Of a DNA stretch of 64,000 nucleotides, positions 1 to 10,309 are shown in pieces. Below the pieces are notes generated by a model. That model was not told the DNA's origin. It did no database searches and saw only the letters and a program-made list of their open reading frames with translations. Within the stretch, counting starts at the first letter, position 1. Each line of letters begins with the position of its first letter. The DNA is from Scylla paramamosain (lineage: Eukaryota > Arthropoda > Malacostraca > Decapoda > Portunidae), in the NCBI RefSeq assembly GCF_035594125.1, contig NW_026973669.1, positions 476,001-540,000 of the forward strand, read 5' to 3'. Made by a program: the position numbers and the translations under genes.

Positions 1-420
1 CGAATTGCATTTGCCATCTATCCGTCCATTCATTCATTCTATCTAAGTCTGCCTGCAAGGCGATGGCATCCGATTCTGACCTAATTAATCTACCTATCTT
101 TGTGTCATCCGCAAATTTACTAACATCACTACTAATTCCACTATCCAAGTCATTGATATACATTAGAAATAACAATGGCCCTAATACTGATCCCTGTGGC
201 ACCCCACTAATTACATGACCCCACTCGGATTTCGAGCCGTTTATTACCACTCTCTGTCGCCTGTCACTAAGCCATGACCCTATCCAGCCTAACACCTTCC
301 CGTCTATCCCGTGTGCCCTAACCTTTCTCAGGAGCCTTTGATGGGGTACCTCCTTTGATGGGGTACCTTGTCAAATGCTTGGGTACCTTGTCAAATGCTT
401 TACCTTGTCAAATGCTTTGC
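1..420 (-). pseudogene. CR1-like LINE reverse transcriptase fragment
   Basis: Read on the minus strand, this matches the better preserved copies at 10310-12183 and 56388-59324. It covers the middle of the RT domain, including the GVPQGS-type motif region and the FADDTK active-site region, then a D-R-M-N-E-W-T-D-R-W-Q stretch. It is cut by the window edge on its 3' side and breaks off at about 420, where jockey-like 5' UTR begins. Near the break the coding sequence is disrupted by short staggered duplications (336-417). No intact frame covers the piece, so it is a non-functional fragment. The CR1/L2-group assignment rests on RT motifs and on the short-unit 3' tails of the sister copies; the exact clade is uncertain. 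Confidence 0.75.
336..417. repeat. Staggered short tandem duplications in LINE remnant
   Basis: A 15-base unit (ctttgatggggtacc) occurs at 336-350 and 353-367. A 20-base unit (gggtaccttgtcaaatgctt) occurs at 361-380 and 381-400, and its last 17 bases recur at 401-417. Sister CR1 copies have this sequence once, so the duplications arose locally. Confidence 0.85.
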
Positions 421-932
421 TAGCAAGGTCGCCAGTAAGGGACTAAATGGTTCCCACAGTTAGGCTGCCGGTATGGGTCAACGGTGCCACTCACCAGAGG
501 GGCGACATTTTGCGGTCGTCCTATGTTGGACGGCTAGGTGTCTGGGCTGGGATACATTATGAAGGGGAGGCCTTAGCTCCGTCATGCACAAACTTTCGAA
601 ACATGAGGCGGCCAGCGCTCGCTCTCTTCATAGTCCCAGTAGGTGGTTTCCCTTGGTACATAGAGACATTCTATTTTTTAAAATATCCTATGGGTAAAGT
701 TAGAAATTCATTTCGTCCTCGAGGGGCGGTGGACCAGGCCCTCGAGACGACACCCTCTGGTCGTGACAATGATATGTAGGCAGGAGCTTTTACTCCTCCT
801 AATGCTGCTCCCCTTGTTGGAAGGTCCCTTTTGGGTGAGTTTTTCAGTCTTTTTTTTTGACATTCTAACGATCATTAATGTTTATGCCTCCATTTCATAC
901 CGTGTTATTCACTCGGTCTTTAAGCTTTTTGG
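421..932 (+). mobile_element. Jockey-like LINE 'J', copy 1a: 5' UTR and start of ORF1
   Basis: The sequence matches the 5' region of the J family seen again at 933-1577, 5946-6545, 18478-18900 and 47405-47545. It includes the shared 'atggttccc...gttaggctgcc' block and the segment leading to ORF1. ORF1 probably begins at the ATG-GGT-AAA near 689. The copy stops about 60 codons into ORF1, where the next J 5' end starts directly. A continuous 110-aa reading frame across 447-779 spans 5' UTR and ORF1 start; I do not regard it as a separate protein. The copy is truncated at both ends. Confidence 0.65.
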
Positions 933-1577
933 ATCCCCCTAGTGGAAACCGCTTTGTCGTGGTGAGGCAACTTGTGAGCACCTATGAGCTGGCGAGCAAG
1001 ATTAGAGGGGGCTTCAACACCTTGCTGCATCCTATTTAAGGGGAGACGGCTACCCATGCTAGTAAGGTCGCCAGTGAAAGACAAGAATAAATGGTTCCCG
1101 GAGTTAGGCCAAGAATGCTGTTCACCAGAGAGGCTACCTTTAGAGGTCGTCCTGTGACGGATGGTTGGGTGTATGGGCTGGAGCCACTTTTTAAAACGAG
1201 TGGCCCCCATGGGGACAAAGTACCCCATCCATGGCAGCCAGTGCTTGCTCCCTTCGTAGTCCCAGTATGCGGTTTCCCTTTGCCCATTTTATTTTTATGA
1301 TATCCTCATGGGTAAAAATAAAAATCCTCTGGTAGTCGAGGGGCGTTCGTCCAGACGTCACCCTCTAGTCGTAAAGTTGATGTGCAGGTAGGAGCTCGCA
1401 GTAGCCCTGCTACTCTTTCCCAGGTTTTCCTTTCGGTGAATTGCTGAGTCTTGGTTTCACACTTTTATGATCATTAATATATGTGCCTCCATGTCATACG
1501 GTGCTATTCACAAAGTTTTAAAGTCCTTCGAAACGGTTCTTCGTGTCCGTCTCAAATATGATGACGATTGTCTCTAT
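933..1577 (+). mobile_element. Jockey-like LINE 'J', copy 1b: 5' end and ORF1 N-terminus
   Basis: This begins at the apparent true 5' end of the J family (ccctagtggaa-type start, also at 5946). It runs through the 5' UTR into the ORF1 N-terminal part around 1467-1577 (M-I-I-N-I-C-A-S). It is interrupted at 1577 by a 1135-bp solo LTR and resumes at 2713-3103. The head-to-tail arrangement with copy 1a suggests that one J inserted into another, or an unequal exchange. The reading frame is damaged. Confidence 0.65.
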
Positions 1578-2712
1578 TGTCATGCTATTGGCCGAGTTTA
1601 CCCTGAAAAGGAACACATTTTCTTAGTGTCCCCTATGTTCCGTTTTCCTCATTAGCATGTCTTTATTCTTAATAAGTTAGTATACTCATTTATATCATGT
1701 AGTATTATTCCCTTCGTAATTTAAGTTCTTTATATGTATGTGTGTGTAAGGGAAGAGGTGTATTTGAGGTGGAATGTGTTGAGGGAAGAGGGAACACCCA
1801 TCTGTTTGTCTCTCCCACCTGAGTCAGCCGGATTTCAGAGCGTAATAAGCCCTGAGGGGAATAGAGCGGGGGGCGTTCTCAGGGGATGAATTCGGGTGTG
1901 GAGTGGTGATGGAGTGTGTGTGTGGAGATATTAGTGATATGGCGGTATAAGCTTGATATCCAGATCAGGTTGGTGTGTCTTCAGTGGTACCAAGAGCTCT
2001 TGTCCGCTGAAATTCGGTCGGTGAGTTGGGGCAGCGTAGGGCAGTAAGGCAACCATTTTGTGGTTGGAGCTGCAGTGGTGTTGTGGCGTTATTGGTGTCT
2101 TTGTGGTTGGTGTTGTGGTGTTATTGATGTTTTGGGGGATGGTGTTATGGTGTTATAGGTGTTCTATGGTGATGGTGGTGATGTCTTGTGAGGTTTGAGG
2201 AGGTAAAATACGGGAATTGTTATTTGGTGACGCGGTGACAGCGTCTAGGGAAATTCCCGCTACTGTGGAAAATATTTCAGCGGCCTATGAAGGAGTAAAA
2301 TGGCTTTAGTGCTTTGTGAAGTGACGGGAATGTCATATATTGATGTGTATAACCTCTGAGCAATAAGGGAGGCGATATAAGAGCCTGAGAAAAAGGGGGA
2401 ATCTTTTGTGAGTGTGGGAATTATCCTGTGTTGGGCTAGGGTACAAATTTGTTCCCTAATTTCCTTTAATGTCTACTACCTCAGTTTGCTTGTGAGTTAA
2501 CATCATTATTAATATATCCTGTTATTGTGTGGAATAATTGTATTTTGTACCCCAAAATTGATCTGGTATTAAGGTGATTTCTGGTGTGCTGTGCCAAGGT
2601 AAGGGTTTTGTGAAAGGGTTTAGTAGCTGGCCTCTAAAAAATCCAGACCTTTAAAACTTTTCAGGATCAGTGTGACATCCACTTTGTTGGAAAGATAACC
2701 GGGATCGTGACA
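1578..2712. mobile_element. Solo LTR (about 1135 bp) inserted in J ORF1
   Basis: The J ORF1 sequence is contiguous on either side. The inserted block starts TGTCATG and ends GTGACA, i.e. TG...CA termini within a short inverted repeat (TGTCA/TGACA). The 4 bases before it (1574-1577, ctat) recur just after it (2713-2716), as expected for an LTR-retrotransposon target duplication. No RT, integrase or gag frame is visible inside, so this looks like an LTR left after recombination between the two LTRs of a full element. Orientation and family could not be decided. It is not the LTR of the Gypsy element at 48824-54381. Confidence 0.7.
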
Positions 2713-3103
2713 CTATAATGTTACGATGTTATGTGACATTTACATCAGACATTGATGACAAAGCTGTTCGTGAGGCAATAAATTCTATGTGTCTTGGAGA
2801 CAACAACTTAATTGATGAAGTCACAAGATCAAGCAATGTAATTGACAGTGAGAATGATTATTGTCTTAATGTCTTTGATGATGCTGAGGAACGTGCCCCT
2901 AAAGTTCGCCACCCATTTACACTCTACTTCTTTGTAGCATATTTCAGGGAAGGTCAAGGTAACTTTATCCATGCTGCCAAGTATCTAGAAAATGAGATTG
3001 GAGCCCTCCCTACAAATGATATTAAGAAATATGGCAAAGGAGTCTTGATCAGACATAAAGATTTAGCGCAAGCAATGATGCTCCTCCATCTGCTTTGCCT
3101 TTG
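2713..3103 (+). pseudogene. J copy 1b: ORF1 central part
   Basis: A 128-residue open frame (2718-3101) matches the central part of the J ORF1 protein found at 12350-12700 and 19080-19400. It includes the conserved S-N-V-I-D-S-E-N-D-Y block and the D-D-A-E-E-R-A-P-K block. In the family this protein is a gag-like nucleic-acid-binding ORF1 product with C-terminal zinc knuckles. Here the knuckles are missing because the copy is truncated near 3103. It continues the piece at 933-1577 once the solo LTR is removed. Confidence 0.75.
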
Positions 3104-3279
3104 AGTGAGTGAATCCTTTACGGTTTACAACGCCTGAAAATGCATAATGTGCATAAAGTATTGTAGACTTAGAATATCTTGTATTTTCATCACCTCGAGC
3201 AACATCCGCAGAAACTCGTTTTGCACCCCGCATTTCTGAAGGAATGGAGATAAATTTTTGTCTTGATAAAATATATATG

Positions 3280-3281
<2 letters not shown>

Positions 3282-3358
<77 letters not shown>
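3282..3358. repeat. (CT)n microsatellite
   Basis: This is an uninterrupted CT dinucleotide array of about 77 bp. Its translations (RERERE and similar) create spurious long frames on the minus strand. Confidence 0.98.
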
Positions 3359-3361
<3 letters not shown>

Positions 3362-4257
3362 CTTGTGGGATCTTGGTCTTGGAAGCAGCATTTCCCATAT
3401 AAACTTCATAAATGTTGCAATATACGCCTTTCCCCCGCAGTATCTGTAGCATTCCTGGAGAAGGTTCCACGGCGTCCAGGAATCTGTAGGGGAGGAGGGA
3501 GAGGAGGAGCTACAAAGGTTTGTAGGAGGGGATGACTGTAGTATATGTATTATATATATTACTGCCACTATTACTACTATTATACTCCGTTCTCGAACTT
3601 TCAGAGACAAACCTTTAGAGACATACTCCTGGGTGGAGCACGTCACGAGATCAACGTTCTATCTTTCTACTAGATGGCAATGTTCAGCGGAAGGCGTGTA
3701 TTTTAGTGTTTCATTGTTTCTTACCAACACACAAACTATTTGCTTTGAATACATGAAAACTATTCCTTCACCGTCTATACTGAATGTCTCATCGCTTCAA
3801 CGCCAAAGCGAATCCGTAACACTTGCTGGAAAGAAGTCACTAAGTGTAAAATACACAGGCCTGTAAACTTGTGAGCGACGAGAGGATGTTAATCATTTCA
3901 AAGTGCTTTGAAACATCTGGACCGCGAACATCCAGTTCTTCACCTGAGACATGGAAAATAAAGCTGCCTGGCCAGCGTTAATTCCCAGTGGGACAATAAA
4001 CCCCAGCCGGCTAGGCCTCTGGCTTCTTGCCCTGGGGCGATAGGGTGGGTCACTGATGACAGATCAAACACGCCTTGCATTGCTGTTACGGTGTTGCACT
4101 AACTGTAACGCTTCATCAGGAATCTTTATAATACGTACTTCTTGCTGCACTGCCACTTTCTTTATTATCAGTCACTTTAAATGTAAGAAAATAGCCTGCA
4201 AGAATGTCTCGAGAATATACTTATATTGTTACGCAGGGATGCGTAGTGGCCAGGAGA
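3359..4257. other. No recognisable gene
   Basis: This is mixed-composition sequence without a family I can name. Small frames of 77 and 86 codons (3633-3866, 4056-4316) show no domain or conserved motif. The second runs into the start of the Gypsy gag relic. Confidence 0.5.
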
Positions 4258-4935
4258 TGGAAGAGGCTAAAGAAGGAGGCTTTAGTTGGAAACTAAAGCT
4301 GATGCAAGAAGATTGAAGACAGAGGAGAGGGTATCGATGCCAAGAGGCCTGAGTCTGAGGATAAAGCGAGGTTACTTGAGGCGGAGGAGATAAGAATGTA
4401 TGAAAGGAAGGAGAATAAGAAAAATAGGATATCTGAACTGGAAAAGAAGAGGCTAATTCACCTCATGGTAGTCGGAGAGGAGAGGTAACAAAGGAAGATA
4501 CGGTGAATATAGTGAGAAGTTTGAAACTAATACCAGATTTTGATGAAATGAAGGGGACACTGGTTTAGGAGATTTGAAAAGAAAGCAGCAGAGTTTGATT
4601 GGCCAGTGGTTAATGATATTTGAAAAAAAAATAAATAAATTTCAGTTTGATTGGCCTCGTGAGAGATGGGTTGGCCTTGTTGCTAGTGTACTTAGAAGTC
4701 TGTGATCGGATGTCAGTAGATGATTTGGAGGATTAAGACGAGTTTAAGGCTGACATTTTGAAAGCCTACAAGCTACGGACGAAGGTATGTATGTAGGCTA
4801 TAATTTCGGGGAGATAAGAAAAGGCCTGGAGATTCTTACCTCGAGTGTGCTCAATACTTCTAGGAGGCTTTTGAAAAGTGGATTGCTAGTGACCAGGCCA
4901 CCTCTTATCTTAACCAGGAGATGATGGTCATGGAG
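4258..4935 (+). pseudogene. Gypsy-type gag relic
   Basis: Conceptual reading in shifting frames gives a charged, probably coiled-coil N-terminal part (LLEAEEIRMYERKE-like) followed by a capsid-like segment. Recognisable pieces are I-V-R-S-L-K-L-I-P-D-F-D-E-M, F-E-K-K-A-A-E-F-D-W-P and a D-E-F-K-A-D-I-L-K-A-Y stretch. This resembles gag proteins of arthropod Gypsy elements with a SCAN-like capsid fold. Several stops and frameshifts break it. A repeated 'aaatttcagtttgattggcc' segment near 4590-4660 shows a local duplication. No pol, LTR or zinc knuckle follows; LINE C sequence abuts at about 4936. Family assignment is by motif memory and moderately sure. Confidence 0.5.
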
Positions 4936-5881
4936 CATCTGGGAAGGGGACCACAAATATCCCCACGTCGGACTGCTCTTCTGATAACGACCCTAAGTGT
5001 CTTGACACTCCCCTCAACGTTTTCTTCATAAACTTCTGCAACATTCACGGCCTAAGATCTAATTTTCAATCTGTAGAACACCACCTCTCCTCTTCTAAAC
5101 CTCAACTTCTTTTCCTCACTGAAACTCAGGTGTCTGAGGCAACTGATAGTAGCACCTTTTCTGTTCCCTCCTACTTTCCCTTCGGAACCATGCCAACTGT
5201 GTTCTCCAACTAGCCAAAAACTCCTTCATTAACAAAAAGTATCAATATCTTTCAAGATCTAACTCCCCTCGTGACTTCTGGCATCTAGCCAAAAATATCT
5301 CCAATAACTTTACTTCTTCTTTCCCTTCTTTATTTCAACCAGATGGCACCACTGCTATCACATCTATCTCTAAAGCTGAACTCTTCGCTCAAACCTTTGT
5401 TAAAACGCTACCTTGGACGATTCAGGGCTTGTTCCTCCCTCTCCTCCACCCTTTGACTACTTCATGCTACCTGTTAAAATCCTTGACAATGATGTTTTCC
5501 ATGCCCTCGCTGGCCTAAACCCTCGGAAGGCTTATGAACCTGATGGGATCCCTCCTGTTGTTCTCCGAAACTGTGCCTCCGTGCTTGCACCTTGCCTAGT
5601 CAAATTCTTTCAACTTGGTCTGTCAACATCTACCTTTCCTTCTTGCTGGAAGTTTACCTACATTCAGCCTGTTCCTAAAAAAGGTGATCGTTCTAATCCC
5701 TCAAACTACCGTCCTATTGCTTTAATTTCCTGCATATCTAAAGTTTTTGAGTCTATCCTCAACAGGAAGATTCTTAAATATTTATCACTTCACAACCTTG
5801 TATCTGATCGCCAGTATGGGTTCCGTCAAGGCCGCTCTCCTGATAATCTTCCGGCTTTCCTTACTGAGTCTTGGAATACAG
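4936..5881 (+). pseudogene. LINE family 'C', copy 1: internally deleted
   Basis: It begins with the family's endonuclease N-terminus (4936-5185: F-C-N-I-H-G-L-R-S-N-F region). It then jumps at about 5185 to the spacer before RT and the RT N-terminal half. The open frame 5413-6012 holds L-N-P-R-K-A-Y-E-P-D-G-I-P-P, P-V-P-K-K-G-D-R-S-N-P and N-Y-R-P-I-A-L-I-S, which are RT fingers motifs of non-LTR retrotransposons. The catalytic YADD region and everything after it are missing: homology is lost near 5881, shortly before a J 5' end. Other copies lie at 23280, 34063, 42438 and 63003. I place the family in the jockey/I-like APE-type LINEs but cannot fix the clade. Confidence 0.75.
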
Positions 5882-6412
5882 CTGACAGTGTACCTGATGA
5901 GGGTTCTGTCTCTCAGAGACATGGTGCCCTGTTTCTTGCCAAAGCCTCCCTAGTGGAAGCCGCCTTATCGTGGTGGGCGAGCTTGCGCGTCCCTATGAGC
6001 GAGCAAGGCTAGAGAGGGCTTCGGTTCCTGCTCCACCCTTCTTAGAGGGGGAGGGCTGCCTATGCATGCAAAGTCACCAGTGAAGGGCCAGACTAAATGG
6101 TTCCCAGAGTTAGGCTGCCAGTACGGGTCAACGGTGCCGCTAACCGTTGACCACTTTTTGAGGTCATCCTGGGCTAGATGGTTGTGTCTGGGCTGGGATG
6201 CGTTGTGCGGAGAGGTCTTAGCTCCGTTGTGGACAAACTTTCGAATCAAGAGGGGCCACTTTTTAAAACGAGTGGCCTCCATGACCACGAGGTACCCCGT
6301 TCACTGCTGCTAGCGCTTGCTCCATTCGTTGTCCCAGTAGGCGGTCTTCCTTGGTCCCTGGAGCCAATTTATCCATATGCGTAAATATAAAAAGTAATCT
6401 GGTCCTTGAGGG

Positions 6413-8237
6413 GTGGTCGACCAGGCCCTCGAGACGTCCCTCTCTGGTGGTGATGGCGTTGTGCAGGTGGGATCTTGTACTCTTTCTGCTGTTGTTTCCC
6501 AAGGTGGAAGACGCCTTGGGTCAGTCGCTGAGTCCTGTCTTGACACTGTCATGGTCATTAATATTTGTGTCTGTGTTCTCAAGCCTTTCGGAACACTTCT
6601 CCGTATCGTCTTAAATATGACAGCGATTGTGTCTCTAATCAGTGTTACATGGCATTTACATCAGACGTCACCGCCAAATCTGCTCGAGGCAATAAATTCT
6701 CTGCGTCATGGAAATAACTACTTAATTGCTGAGATCATTCGATCGAGCAATGTAACTGACAGCGAGAATGATTATTAGTGATGATGAACAACGAGCTCCC
6801 AAAGTTTGCCACCCACCTACACCTTACTGGATTGTAGCATCTTATAGGGAAGGTAGAGGAAACTTTATTCTCGCTGCCAACCATTTAGAAAGGAAGATTA
6901 GAGTACTGCCTACCAATAACGTCAAGGTGTCTTGATCCGAGCTAAAGATTTAACACAGGAAGATGATGCTCCTCCATCTACTATGCCAACTAGAACCTGT
7001 ATGAACTCTCAGGAGATGACATCCTTCAGTTATGTCCAGATAATGTTCAACGAGTGGCCAAGATTAAAGGGAATGGTAACATGATCATGCTCATATTCTA
7101 TGGTTCTTTTCTCCCTGACCGTGTTAAGATCGGTCCTCTCTCTCTCTCAGTAAAGGCTGTCATCGATCGTCCAGTGCAATGTTATCGATCTTACGATTTC
7201 GGTTATGAGAGGAACAACTGTACAAGTCTTCCCTGGTGTGGTCACTGCTCTGCCCTTGACTCCCACCCTACTCCTCAATGCGAATCAGACCCATTTTGCT
7301 TTTTCTGCAGGGAAGCACATCCACTACGATCTTGGCAGTGTAAGAGGTTCTGCCTTGAACAGAACATCCTTCAACTGACTAATTCTCATTTCATTAGTCT
7401 CGGTAGTGTCAGGCAGGAATTTCTTTTTAAACAAAGATGGTGGGGAAAATACGTAAGCCTCCTCCCTCCACTCTGGTTTTTCTATTTTTACCAAAGGTAA
7501 TAAGTCTGCAACATCCTCCGCCTTTCTCAACCATCAATTGTTTCTTCCCGTTCATGTGAGAATGTCGCTCTTTCAGTTACCGTCTGCAACAGTTTTGTTT
7601 TTTTTGGTGGGGGGGGAGGGAAGTGTCATCTCCTCTACATCTTCAACCAAGCCCTCCATTACATCTTCAGCAAAGCCCTCCACTGCATCTTCACCAGCTA
7701 CATCCCAGACACCTCAGTATGTACAAAAGAACATATTGCCGAAATCCACATGCATTCCTCATGGATTCCCAACCACGAACGACTTCCAAGATTTTTAAGC
7801 CACCACAGCCACATACTATCAATCTTCCCTCGATTCCTCCTCAGTCTTACCAGAAACGTTCCCGGAGGTCTGCTGAGTCACTAGACTCAACGGGCGTCCC
7901 CCATAGAAAGACTCCTGTGGGAGCGTCTGATGTCCCTGAGCCAAACGTAATCAATCAAATTGATTCATCCAATTCTGAAATAGATATACAGGATTTCTCT
8001 GCCTGTCATTCAAATAAGTCCTCCAAGAGTGATACCAATACGTCTTTGTCGAGAAATCCATCCTCTCCGGTATCTTCAGGAGTTTCGGAGGTTCGTGTGC
8101 AGATAGTTATCCCCACAGCAGTTACACAATCTCGGGTTTCTAAGCCTAGTAACGTAGGATCAGATAAGCCTCGCGGACCGAGTAAGGTACCTAATCAGGT
8201 TGGCAAAAAGAAGCTTCTCTTTGGGTCTTCTCTGTAA
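6413..8237 (+). pseudogene. J copy 2 ORF1 (zinc-knuckle nucleic-acid-binding protein)
   Basis: The N-terminal frame (6413-6778) and the next frame (7054-7500, 148 aa) are separated by frameshifts. The second contains the family's three zinc knuckles in order, the first degraded: C-Y-R-S-Y-D-F-G-Y (canonically CX2CX4HX4C), C-G-H-C-S-A-L-D-S-H, and C-F-F-C-R-E-A-H. ORF1 proteins of jockey-group LINEs bind element RNA through such knuckles and build the transposition particle. After the knuckles comes a low-complexity Ser/Pro/Thr tail (7623-8237, SSPATS-type repeats). The first knuckle has lost one cysteine and its histidine, so even this best part is decayed. Confidence 0.75.
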
Positions 8238-9031
8238 ACCCCCTTAAATTGGAAGAATTCAAGATTCCACATTGGAACTGTTGTGGTTCGCGTGCCTCCT
8301 GGGAGGAACTCCGGGTATTGATTTCTATGCTCTCTCCTCTTTGTACTTGTTTGTAAGAGACAATGCTCGGAGATTCTACTCACTTTAGTCCTCCTGAATA
8401 TCGTGCTTTCTTCTCCTCTCTTACTCCTGGTCAGGGCCACTGCCATCTTTGTTCGTAATGATATTCTTTCTATGCACCTGCAGATTCACTCACCGCTGCA
8501 AGTTGTTCCTGCTAAGTGTTTATAAATCGTTTTTATACATTGTGTTTTCTCTATCTGCCTCCCGGTGTTCCTATCGAAAGGAAATGAACTTGACAACCTT
8601 TTACATACTCTTCTTTCTGTTTTTCTTTTATTCAGTGATCGCCATCCTTTGTGGGATAATGATGAAGATGGAGTCGGATTTGGTGTTATCTTTCCTTAAT
8701 TCTGATAAGGCGATAGCCTCCCAGGTGTTGCCTCCATTTTTACGGCAGAATTGTCTGCCACTATTTTAGATTTAAGAATTAATTTTACTCTTCCCACCTC
8801 ATCGTTTAAATTTTTTTGCTATCCTGGCAGTGTTCTTTCCATTATTCAACATATTAGCCCTTCTTCCCTTCACCCACTTGTTTTATCGATTCTTGAGTGG
8901 CTATAACTTTTACAGCATAGAAGCTATAACATCGCATTTTCCTGGGTCCCTGCACATGATGGAGTTCAAGGGAATGAGAAAGCCGACAGGCTGGTTAAAG
9001 AGGTGGCAACTCGGTTCGCTCCTTCCAACCC

Positions 9032-9088
9032 CATTCCCTTTTATGACTTATACTCTAGTTACTAGAGTATAAGTCATAAAAGGGAATG
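9032..9088. repeat. Perfect palindrome, 28-bp arms, 1-base spacer
   Basis: The left arm 9032-9059 is the exact reverse complement of 9061-9088, with base 9060 between. In other J copies only the left-arm sequence is present at this point of ORF2 (P-I-P-F-H-D-L-Y-S region), so the right arm is a new inverted duplication. Confidence 0.95.
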
Positions 9089-9122
9089 CCACCCACGTAC
9101 TAGAGTCTAGTACGTGGGTGGC
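9088..9122. repeat. Second perfect palindrome, 17-bp arms, abutting the first
   Basis: Arms 9088-9104 and 9106-9122 are exact reverse complements around base 9105. The right arm leads back into normal J ORF2 sequence (gtggcagttcttgc). Together with the first palindrome the order is A, inverted A, inverted B, B. Confidence 0.95.
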
Positions 9123-9300
9123 AGTTCTTGCTAGTTGGCAGGGCAGGTGTGAGGATTTGGTTGCCACCACTGACATGGGTGAGATAACTTCTATAACTTT
9201 TATAACGCTCAGAGACTGCACTGGCTCATCTCCAGAAGGGTCACACATCTCACTCATGTTTATCTCGTCTCGAGAAACCAAACCATTTCGTGAATGCTTA

Positions 9301-10149
<849 letters not shown>

Positions 10150-10309
10150 AATAAAGCGTATAGTTCCCTTACAATACGATAATATGACATGTCCCAGTCT
10201 GTTGGAGTTGCGGGAACGGTATCTTTTCCGTTGCTGTCATGAGGATGGGATTTTCCAGATGTCGATGATACTTGAAGAGAGGACTCGTTAACCGGGACAT
10301 GAGGTCTTT
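10150..10309 (+). pseudogene. J copy 3: ORF2 C-terminal scrap
   Basis: This matches the last part of J ORF2 (the ...C-P-S-L-V-E-L-R-E-R-Y-L-F and M-S-L-I-L-G-E segment also at 14270-14390 and 38570-38690). It stops at 'gaggtcttt', where the 3' tail of a minus-strand CR1-like LINE begins. Confidence 0.7.

Larger units (their letters stand above)
5946..9300 (+). mobile_element. Jockey-like LINE 'J', copy 2 (internally deleted)
   Basis: This is the most complete J copy apart from its ORF2 core. The 5' UTR runs from about 5946 to 6400, ORF1 from about 6400 to 8237, and ORF2 starts near 8242. ORF2 jumps at about 8672 from the endonuclease (G-R-H-P-L-W-D-type motif) to the RNase H domain, removing the whole RT. 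The ORF2 C-terminal part then runs to 9300, where homology ends before the 3' UTR. Two consecutive perfect palindromes lie at 9032-9122. The copy cannot encode an active polymerase. Confidence 0.75.
8242..9300 (+). pseudogene. J copy 2 ORF2 remnant (endonuclease fused to RNase H)
   Basis: The start (W-N-C-C-G-S-R-A-S-W-E-E-L) is the N-terminus of the apurinic-like endonuclease of jockey-group ORF2. The frame reaches the P-L-W-D-N region at about 8670 and is joined straight to RNase H sequence (V-G-F-G-V-I-F-P). The C-terminal region follows with many frame breaks: W-L-K-R-W-Q-L-G, then the zinc-finger-like G-S-H-I-S-L-M-F region. The RT domain is absent. The deletion endpoints fall in two similar short strings (gatgatgaagatggagtcgg), which may have promoted it. 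Confidence 0.65.

Noticed and set aside
447..779. 110-codon frame as a separate protein
   Set aside because: It crosses from J 5' UTR into the start of ORF1; similar frames in sister copies are not conserved in length or start.
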